A DNA stretch of 64,000 nt from Pseudolabrys sp. (lineage in GTDB: Bacteria > Pseudomonadota > Alphaproteobacteria > Rhizobiales > Xanthobacteraceae): assembly GCA_029980465.1 (NCBI GenBank), contig JARYIJ010000001.1, forward strand, positions 558,001 through 622,000, in the 5' to 3' direction. The position numbers were made by a program, and so were the translations under genes. Shown here piece by piece: positions 58,301 through 64,000 of this stretch (position 1 is the stretch's first letter; every line of letters starts with the position of its first letter). The notes beneath the pieces are model-generated. The model was not told the origin of the DNA. It worked only from the letters and a program-made list of their open reading frames with translations, and made no database searches.

Positions 58301-59560
58301 TGTAAAGCCCGAGGACATCCCTGACAGGTGTTCGGAGAGATGCTTTACGCCATTTGGGAGGAACGCGGACAGTTAAGATCGAAGGAAGCGATTTCGTGGG
58401 CTCCGAAGCAGATGGCGAAGCATCCATCAGGCAGGCGAGGCCGGATAGCGAGATATTCCCCGCAAAAGGCGTCCGGTACTTTCCAGAGCCTGTTGTGAAA
58501 GGACACATAGGCCTTGGTCTTGCCGACGCGGCGGACGATCTCACCTTGATCGTAGCGGGGAACCGGCAGTGTCTCGGGGAAGCTTCGCCTTGACGGTCGG
58601 TAGTGCTCAGCGGGTGTCGTGAAGCCGAGCGATTGATGCGGCCGCTGGCGATTGTAGACATGACGCCAGTGATCGAAAGCGGCTTGCGCATCATCGAACC
58701 CTTGCAGTTGTACGAGCGCGAGTACCTCGGCGGCAAGGCTGCGATGGAAGCGTTCGTTCTTGCCGCGTCCTTGCGGATGATACGGTGTGCTGTGGATGAT
58801 GGCGATGCCGAGCTTGAGCAGCCACAGCCGCAGGGGTGTCCATTGGCCGGGCTTTCCACCGCCCCAAGGCGATCCGTTGTCGACATAGATGGCATGGGGC
58901 AGGCCGTGGCGGCGCAAAACCCGCTCCAGATGCGCTTGGACCGTCTGCGTCTGCTGGTCGGCACAGGCTGCAAGCCCCACAGCAAAGCGCGAATGATCAT
59001 CGATGATCGTCAGAGGATGCAGCCAGGCACCGCTGCCGAGCCGCACGCGTCCCTTGAAATCCATTTGCCACAGCGCATTCGGCGCTGTGCGCTCGAAGCC
59101 TCCATAGGCACGGCCGGGACTATCCACCGCGATGCGGCCATGACGCGACAGCACCGCATGGACGGTCGAGGCCGACGGTGGCACGATTCCGTTCCGCTGC
59201 AAAACCGCCGCGATCTTGCGCGCCCCCCAGGCCGGATGCGCGTCGCGCACCGCAAGAATGCGCGCTTCGAGCTCCCCCGCAAGCCGCCGAGGGCTCTGCA
59301 GTGGCCGCCGCGAGCGGTCCGCAAAATTGCTTTCTCCTGCCGCGAACCGCCGCAGCCACAGATGACCCGTCTGCCGGCTGATCCCAAAGCGCGCGCACAG
59401 CGCTGACACGTTCGCTCCCTCAAGTGAGGCCAGCATCACGAACTCCCGACGCTGATCCGCCACCGATACCTCCCGCCATGTCATCCCGACCTCCCTGCCT
59501 CTCGGCGGCAGTGTCAGGCATGTCTCCGAACGGGTGTCAGGTATCTCTCAAGGCCGTACA
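58301..59560 (-). mobile_element. IS481-family insertion sequence, copy 2 (1,260 bp)
   Basis: It has the same length, ends and gene as the copy at 33210, reversed. TGTAAAGCC begins at 58301 and GGCCGTACA ends at 59560. The direct repeat CTTGT lies at 58296-58300 and 59561-59565. The joined flanks again restore the ATGGCCGGG / CCCGGCCAT palindrome. It separates tadA from rluB, which are divergent neighbours. Confidence 0.93.
58345..59484 (-). CDS. IS481-family transposase, copy 2
   Basis: The translated protein (379 aa) is identical to copy 1 at 33286, including the HTH and the D142, D202 and E244 catalytic triad, and the antisense readings of the two genes also agree. The two elements therefore differ little if at all in DNA sequence. 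Recent transposition or gene conversion is the likely reason. The frame is intact. Confidence 0.95.
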   Translation of the reverse strand: MTWREVSVADQRREFVMLASLEGANVSALCARFGISRQTGHLWLRRFAAGESNFADRSRRPLQSPRRLAGELEARILAVRDAHPAWGARKIAAVLQRNGIVPPSASTVHAVLSRHGRIAVDSPGRAYGGFERTAPNALWQMDFKGRVRLGSGAWLHPLTIIDDHSRFAVGLAACADQQTQTVQAHLERVLRRHGLPHAIYVDNGSPWGGGKPGQWTPLRLWLLKLGIAIIHSTPYHPQGRGKNERFHRSLAAEVLALVQLQGFDDAQAAFDHWRHVYNRQRPHQSLGFTTPAEHYRPSRRSFPETLPVPRYDQGEIVRRVGKTKAYVSFHNRLWKVPDAFCGEYLAIRPRLPDGCFAICFGAHEIASFDLNCPRSSQMA

Positions 59561-59687
59561 CTTGTCCCGGCCATCCACGTCTTTTATGCGGCTCCGTGTA
59601 TAAAGGCGTGAATGCCCGGCACAAGGTTTATGCCCGGGCCGGTCGAAGGCCGGACCCGGGTGCCGCCCATGGCTGGTACAGGTATAA

Positions 59688-60689
59688 ATGACGAACCCAC
59701 ATCAGGGCGAACGCATTGCCAAGGTGATGGCCCGCGCCGGGCTGGCCTCGCGCCGCGAGGCCGAGGCTTGGATCGCGGCCGGTCGAGTCAGCGTCAACGG
59801 CCAGCCGATTTCGTCGCCCGCGCTCAACGTCACGCCCGCCGACAAGATCACCATCGACGGCGCGCCGCTGCGCCAGCGCGAGCGCGCGCGGCTATTCCTC
59901 TATCACAAGCCGCGCGGCCTGGTGACGACGCATTCCGACCCGCAGGGCCGCCCGACCATCTTCGCCGCGCTGCCGAAAAACCTGCCGCGCCTCATCAGCG
60001 TCGGCCGGCTCGACCTCAACACCGAGGGGCTGATCCTGCTCACCAACGACGGCGGACTGGCGCGCACGCTCGAACTGCCGCAGACGGCCTGGCTGCGGCG
60101 CTATCGCGTGCGCGCGCTCGGCCGCGTCACGCAGGACGCGCTCGACAGATTGCGCAACGGCGTCACCGTGAAAGGCGTGCGCTACGGCCCGGTCGAGGCG
60201 ACGTTCGACCGCGAGCAAGGCGCCAATGTCTGGCTCACCATTGGCATCCGCGAAGGCAAGAACCGCGAGGTGCGCAACGTGCTCGAGCATCTCGGCCTCA
60301 AGGTGAACCGGCTGATCCGCATCGCGTTCGGGCCGTTCGAGCTCGGCGCGCTGGAGCGCGGCGACGTGCAGGAGCTGACCACCGACGTTATCCGGACGGC
60401 GCTCGGCGACCTTGCCGCGGGCGTCGATCTCGAAGGCCTGGTGCTCGAGCATGATGATACCCTCACCCTTTGCGCCGCAGGGCGGCGCTCTTCCCTCTCC
60501 CGCAAGGCGGGAGAGGGTGGCGAGCGGCCGACGCTCTCGCGAAAAACGCCACCCGATTTCCACCGCGAGCCGGGTGAGGGCCAATTCGCGAAAACGAGAA
60601 GCAAAAAGCCACGCCGCGACCGCAGCGGCGGGCCGCGGCCGTCACGGCCCAAACCGTCGAGCAAGCCCGCGCCGCGGGGCGAGCGCTGA
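59688..60689 (+). CDS. rluB: Large-subunit-type pseudouridine synthase RluB
   Basis: The 333-aa enzyme has an N-terminal S4 RNA-binding domain (RIAKVMARAGLASRREAEAWIAAGRVSVNG) and the RsuA/RluB catalytic domain with YHKPRGLVTTHSDPQGRPTIF and VGRLDLNTEGLILLTNDGGLA, where the Asp is catalytic. RREGKNREVRNVLEHLGLKV-type residues follow. It makes pseudouridine in 23S rRNA (position 2605 in E. coli RluB). After residue 257 a palindromic repeat has been read in frame (about 41 codons), followed by a basic Lys/Arg/Pro tail. It overlaps rsmD by one base. Confidence 0.93.
   Translation: MTNPHQGERIAKVMARAGLASRREAEAWIAAGRVSVNGQPISSPALNVTPADKITIDGAPLRQRERARLFLYHKPRGLVTTHSDPQGRPTIFAALPKNLPRLISVGRLDLNTEGLILLTNDGGLARTLELPQTAWLRRYRVRALGRVTQDALDRLRNGVTVKGVRYGPVEATFDREQGANVWLTIGIREGKNREVRNVLEHLGLKVNRLIRIAFGPFELGALERGDVQELTTDVIRTALGDLAAGVDLEGLVLEHDDTLTLCAAGRRSSLSRKAGEGGERPTLSRKTPPDFHREPGEGQFAKTRSKKPRRDRSGGPRPSRPKPSSKPAPRGER
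60459..60581. repeat. REP-type palindrome inserted in frame within rluB
   Basis: CCCTCACCC, a GCCGC / GCGGC stem, the palindrome CCCTCTCCCGC / GCGGGAGAGGG (60493-60517), a TGGCGAGCGG...CCGCGAGCC stem and GGGTGAGGG follow each other. This is the unit order of the DUF559-cassette repeats. It adds about 41 codons (TLCAAGRRSSLSRKAGEGG... to ...REPGEGQ) to the C-terminal part of the enzyme without breaking the frame. Confidence 0.85.
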
Positions 60690-61246
60690 TGCGCGTGGTC
60701 GGCGGCCGCCTGCGTTCGCGCCCGATCGCGGGCCCGAAGTCCCACGGCATCCGGCCGACCGCCGACCGGCTGCGCGAGTCGCTGTTCAACATCCTGATGC
60801 ACGGCTACGGCAATCCGGTCACCGGCGCGCGCGTGCTCGACCTGTTCGCCGGCACCGGTGCGCTCGGCATCGAGGCGATCTCGCGCGGCGCGGCCTATGT
60901 GCTGTTCATCGACGATGCCGCCGAGGCGCGCGCGCTGCTGCGCGACAACACGCAGACGCTCGGCCTCGCCGGCGTCTCCCGTATCTTCCGCCGCGACGCC
61001 ACCAGACTCGGCCCCTGTCATCCGGTCGAGCCGTTCACGTTGGCATTTCTCGATCCGCCCTATGGCAAGGGTCTCGCCGGGCAGGCGCTCGCCTCCATGC
61101 GCGACGGCGGCTGGCTGGTGCCAGGCTTGATTGCCGTCGTTGAGGAGGCGACGGACGCCGCGTTCAAGGCACCTGACGGCTACGAGGAGCTGGAGCGGCG
61201 AACGTACGACGATACCGAGTTGGTGTTTTTGAGATACGGCATCTGA
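60689..61246 (+). CDS. rsmD: 16S rRNA (guanine-966-N2)-methyltransferase RsmD
   Basis: RsmD methylates G966 of 16S rRNA with S-adenosylmethionine. The 185-aa product has MRVVGGRLRSRPI, RPTADRLRESLFNIL, the SAM-binding VLDLFAGTGALGIEAISRG and the catalytic FLDPPYGKG (DPPY). The start codon at 60689 shares a base with the rluB stop (TGATG), so the two rRNA modifiers are co-translated. Length is normal. Confidence 0.97.
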   Translation: MRVVGGRLRSRPIAGPKSHGIRPTADRLRESLFNILMHGYGNPVTGARVLDLFAGTGALGIEAISRGAAYVLFIDDAAEARALLRDNTQTLGLAGVSRIFRRDATRLGPCHPVEPFTLAFLDPPYGKGLAGQALASMRDGGWLVPGLIAVVEEATDAAFKAPDGYEELERRTYDDTELVFLRYGI

Positions 61247-61269
61247 CTACATTCGGACGTCATCGCCGA

Positions 61270-61405
61270 ACTTGACCCGGCGATCCATCGTGATTTGCCG
61301 CATCTGCGGGCTTACGAAAAGCAACCTGTTCGGTCGCCCATCATGGATGCCTGGGTCATAAGGGCGTTTACGCCCGTCTTTGACGGGCTATGCCCGGGCA
61401 TGACA
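61270..61405. repeat. Palindrome remnants between rsmD and mutL
   Basis: A degraded CGAACTTGACCCGGCGATCC unit is followed by a CATGGATGCCTGGGTCATAA ... TATGCCCGGGCATGAC palindrome that carries a nested GGGCGTTTACGCCCGTC stem-loop (61362-61388). The 187-bp gap holds no gene and separates convergent rsmD and mutL. Confidence 0.65.
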
Positions 61406-61433
61406 CGGAGAATGTGACACCGCCGAAGAAAGA

Positions 61434-63191
61434 TCACCGCCGCCCAAACAACCTCTCGATATCGCCAAGCTTCAATTCGACATAAGTCGGCCGGCCGTGG
61501 TTGCACTGGCCGGAATTCGGCACGGCTTCCATCTCGCGCAGCAGCGCGTTCATCTCCTCCGGCTTGAGACGGCGGCCGGCGCGTACCGAGCCGTGGCACG
61601 CCATGGTCGCCGCGACATACATCAGCCGCCGCTCGAGCGGCAGCGCCTCATCCCACTCCGCCATGTGCTCGGCCAGGTCGCGCAGCAGCGCCTGCGCATC
61701 GATCTCGCCCAGCAACGACGGCGTCTCGCGCACCGCCACCGCGCCCGGTCCGAACGGCTCGATCAGCAGGCCGAAGCGCGTCAGCTCGCCGGCGCGCGCG
61801 GTCAGGCGCGCGACGTCGGCGGCGTCGAGTTCGACGATCTCCGGGATCAGCAGAATCTGTCGCGCCACCCCGGTCTTGTCGAGCGCCGCCTTCATGCGCT
61901 CATAGACGATGCGCTCGTGCGCGGCATGCTGGTCGACGATGACGAGGCCGTCCGTAGTCTGGGCGACGATGTAGGTCTCGTGGATCTGCGCCCGCGCCGC
62001 GCCGAGCGGCCGCGCGATCAGGTCCGGCTGCGGCGCGAAGGTCTCGACGCGCACATCGGCGGCCGGCGCGCCGGTATCGAACACCGCCTGCGCGACCTCG
62101 GCCAGTCCGGGGCCGCCTCGCTGCGGCGCATAGGGCGCGACATACGGGCGCCGCGGCTGGCCGAGCGGCCGGAACGCGGCGATGGTCGCGGCGCGGCCCG
62201 CCTCGCGCTGCAGCGCGAGCTTGAGCGCGCTGACGATCAGCCCGCGCACCAGCCCGCCGTCGCGGAAGCGCACCTCGGTCTTGGCCGGGTGCACGTTGAC
62301 GTCGACCTCGCGCGCGTCGAGCGTCACGAACAGCGCCAGCGCCGGATAGCGGTCACGCGGCAGGTAGTCGGCGTAGGCGGCGCGCACCGCGCCGAGCAGC
62401 AGCTTGTCGCGCACCGGGCGGCCGTTGACGAACAGGTACTGCGACAGCGAATTCGCCTTCGAGTAGGTCGGCAGCCCGGCATAGCCCGAAATCCGCGCAC
62501 CCTCGCGCTCGCCGCTCACCGCGATGGCGTTGGCGCGGAAATCGGAGCCGAGCGCATCGCCGAGACGCGCCAGTTGGGCCTCATCGCCCTCGCGCCCGTT
62601 CCACGTCACCGGCGCGCGCTCCTCGCCCGCCAGCGTGAACGTGACGTCGGGGCGGCTCATGGCGAGACGCCGCACCACGTCGCGCACCGTTTCGCCTTCG
62701 GTGCGGTCGGTCTTGAGGAATTTCAGCCGCGCCGGCGTCGCGTAGAACAGGTCGCGCACCTCGACGCTGGTGCCCTGCGCCAGCGCGGCAGGCCTGACCG
62801 CCGACTTGGCGCCGCCCTCGACACCGATCGACCACGCGTGCGGTTCGCTCGCGTGCCGCGTCGTGATGGTCAGCCGCCCCGCCGCGCCGATCGACGGCAG
62901 AGCCTCGCCGCGAAAGCCGAGCGTGCGGATCGCCAGCAGGTCCTCGTCGTCGAGCTTCGAGGTGGCGTGGCGCTCGACCGCCAGCGCGAGATCGGCACGC
63001 GTCATGCCGGCGCCGTCGTCGGTGATGCGGATCAGCCGCCGGCCACCGCCATCGGTCAGCACGTCGATGCGGCGCGCCCCGGCGTCGAGCGCGTTCTCGA
63101 CCAGCTCCTTCACGACGCTCGCCGGCCGCTCGATCACCTCGCCGGCGGCGATGCGGTTGACGACGGCTTCGGACAGTTGGCGGACGGGCAT
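61434..63191 (-). CDS. mutL: DNA mismatch repair protein MutL
   Basis: MutL couples mismatch recognition by MutS to strand removal. The 585-aa product has the GHKL ATPase motifs ([36 protein letters not shown]), [12 protein letters not shown], and a C-terminal domain with [12 protein letters not shown], matching the DQHAx2Ex4E endonuclease motif, plus [12 protein letters not shown] and CNHGRP metal-site segments. It is thus a nicking-type MutL, expected in organisms without MutH. The start at 63191 ([10 protein letters not shown]) is standard. The gene is preceded by repeats. Confidence 0.97.
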   Translation of the reverse strand: MPVRQLSEAVVNRIAAGEVIERPASVVKELVENALDAGARRIDVLTDGGGRRLIRITDDGAGMTRADLALAVERHATSKLDDEDLLAIRTLGFRGEALPSIGAAGRLTITTRHASEPHAWSIGVEGGAKSAVRPAALAQGTSVEVRDLFYATPARLKFLKTDRTEGETVRDVVRRLAMSRPDVTFTLAGEERAPVTWNGREGDEAQLARLGDALGSDFRANAIAVSGEREGARISGYAGLPTYSKANSLSQYLFVNGRPVRDKLLLGAVRAAYADYLPRDRYPALALFVTLDAREVDVNVHPAKTEVRFRDGGLVRGLIVSALKLALQREAGRAATIAAFRPLGQPRRPYVAPYAPQRGGPGLAEVAQAVFDTGAPAADVRVETFAPQPDLIARPLGAARAQIHETYIVAQTTDGLVIVDQHAAHERIVYERMKAALDKTGVARQILLIPEIVELDAADVARLTARAGELTRFGLLIEPFGPGAVAVRETPSLLGEIDAQALLRDLAEHMAEWDEALPLERRLMYVAATMACHGSVRAGRRLKPEEMNALLREMEAVPNSGQCNHGRPTYVELKLGDIERLFGRR

Positions 63192-63648
63192 CCAGTTTCT
63201 CTCACCTCTTCCGCAAGCGGGAGAGGAACGTGACGATTCGAACGGATTTTATCGCTTTGCCAGCAAAGACGGCGAGGTGAAAGGCCACATTGCCCCCGCT
63301 ATCCCTCTCTCCGCCCCATCCTGACAGTCTGACTCGAAATGATTCCGTCAAAATCAACGACGTGTCCCGGACGCGGTGCAGCACGAGCCATCAGCGCGTT
63401 TACACGCGTCTCCGACGCGCTATGGCGAAGTGGTGCACCGCAGAGCCGGGACCCCGGTTATATGCAAAGAAATCGGGGTCCCGGGTCTGCAGCGCATCGT
63501 TTCGCTTCGCTCACGCTGCGCTGCGCCCGGGACACGAGCTTGAAAACTCAGAATCATTTCCGGTCAGACTCTCAGGAGTGGGCGAAGCCCGCACCTCCTC
63601 ACCGTGAAGCCAAATGACGTTTGCACGCGCTCGGCCGGGACGACAGCA
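63192..63648. other. arfB-mutL intergenic region with repeats
   Basis: No gene is supported. A short palindrome (CCTCTTCCGCAAGCGGGAGAGG, with a break; about 63206-63227) of the DUF559-cassette family sits in the mutL leader. A full GTGTCCCGG element (63362-63535) follows. The mutL promoter must lie in this region. Confidence 0.6.
63362..63535. repeat. GTGTCCCGG-family palindromic element, full copy
   Basis: Outer ends GTGTCCCGG and CCGGGACAC, inner CCGGGACCCCGG / CGGGGTCCCGGG, and a nested GCGCGTTTACACGCG stem-loop (63394-63422). Here the nested element is in the left arm, whereas in the 14 and 15 kb copies it is in the right arm. Confidence 0.8.
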
Positions 63649-64000
63649 TCAGTCGTAACCGGCACGTCCCGATCGGAACTTCTTGATCTCCCCGCGCCGC
63701 TTCTTGCCTTCGAGCCGGCGCTTCTTCTCGGCCTTCGGCACCCTGGTGGCGCGCCGCACCTGCGGACGCACCGCGGCCTGGCGGATCATCTCGAACAGTC
63801 GCTCGCGCGCCTCGGCGCGGTTGCGGTCCTGCGAGCGGTGCTGCTGCGCGATGATGACAATGACGCCGTCCTTGGTCAGGCGGCTGCCGGCGATCTTCAT
63901 CAGCCGGACGGCGACGTCGTTCGGCAGCGACGGCGAGTGGCGCGCGTCGAAACGCAACTGCACCGCCGACGACACCTTGTTGACGTTCTGCCCGCCCGGT
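63649..64000 (-). CDS. arfB: Alternative ribosome-rescue factor ArfB, 3' part (runs off the window)
   Basis: ArfB is a peptidyl-tRNA hydrolase that frees ribosomes stalled on mRNAs without stop codons. The frame is open to the right edge and reads PGGQNVNKVSSAVQLRFDARHS, with the catalytic GGQ motif, and ends in the basic tail KKRRLEGKKRRGEIKKFRSGRAGYD that enters the empty mRNA channel. The N-terminal residues are outside the window. The Lys/Arg tail distinguishes ArfB from release factors. Confidence 0.95.
   Translation of the reverse strand, partial: PGGQNVNKVSSAVQLRFDARHSPSLPNDVAVRLMKIAGSRLTKDGVIVIIAQQHRSQDRNRAEARERLFEMIRQAAVRPQVRRATRVPKAEKKRRLEGKKRRGEIKKFRSGRAGYD

Overview
The window is about 64 kb of GC-rich DNA from an alphaproteobacterium, most likely a member of the Rhizobiales (Hyphomicrobiales) near the Bradyrhizobium/Xanthobacteraceae lineages. 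The evidence is the gene order of the division and cell-wall (dcw) cluster running into lpxC-bamD-recN-ligA, an FtsZ with a long C-terminal linker, the small families DUF2093, DUF4170 and DUF6101, and the dense GC-rich intergenic palindromes. No tRNA or CRISPR array was seen. One structural RNA, RNase P RNA (rnpB), is present.

Region 1 (1-27.8 kb, almost all on the minus strand) is the dcw cluster read right to left: mraZ-rsmH-ftsL-ftsI-murE-murF-mraY-murD-ftsW-murG-murC-murB-ddlB-ftsQ-ftsA-ftsZ, then lpxC-bamD-recN-ligA. Together these make and cross-link the peptidoglycan precursor, assemble the Z-ring, start lipid A synthesis and build the outer membrane. The cluster is interrupted by accessory genes: two DUF559 nuclease-like genes, each inside a pair of palindromes, and three plus-strand genes (DUF4239, DUF2945, DUF488). 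A sigma70-like promoter overlapped by 10-bp-periodic TGGG repeats, the expected MraZ operator, sits upstream of mraZ.

Region 2 (28-33 kb) carries a PRC-barrel exported protein with a possible EcfG-type promoter, an N-acetylmuramoyl-L-alanine amidase, an AraC-family remnant, a LysR regulator, a 51-aa small ORF, rnpB (with a palindrome in its P12 arm) and a DMT-family permease.

Region 3 (33.2-59.6 kb) is bounded by two apparently identical 1,260-bp IS481-family elements in opposite orientation. Both are inserted at the same position of the same kind of palindrome. Between them lie a MarR-type regulator with a TRAP transporter (dctQMP), divergent from a fused 5-oxoprolinase/hydantoinase; an emrAB-type efflux pair divergent from its TetR regulator, with two perfect operators; a lipid A/Kdo group (DUF374 acyltransferase, waaA, lpxK) with pmbA and a CysQ-like phosphatase; xseA; purD preceded by two large related hairpins; small exported proteins; a phosphotransferase; and tadA.

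Region 4 (59.6-64 kb) holds rluB-rsmD, mutL and the 3' part of arfB.

The most unusual theme is the repeat ecology. A family of short palindromes occurs as REPIN-like inverted pairs. Two of these pairs enclose DUF559 nuclease genes, at least two are gene-less, one unit has entered rnpB and one has been read in frame into the rluB coding sequence. A second palindrome family is the insertion target of the IS. A third family carries a nested 30-bp stem-loop.
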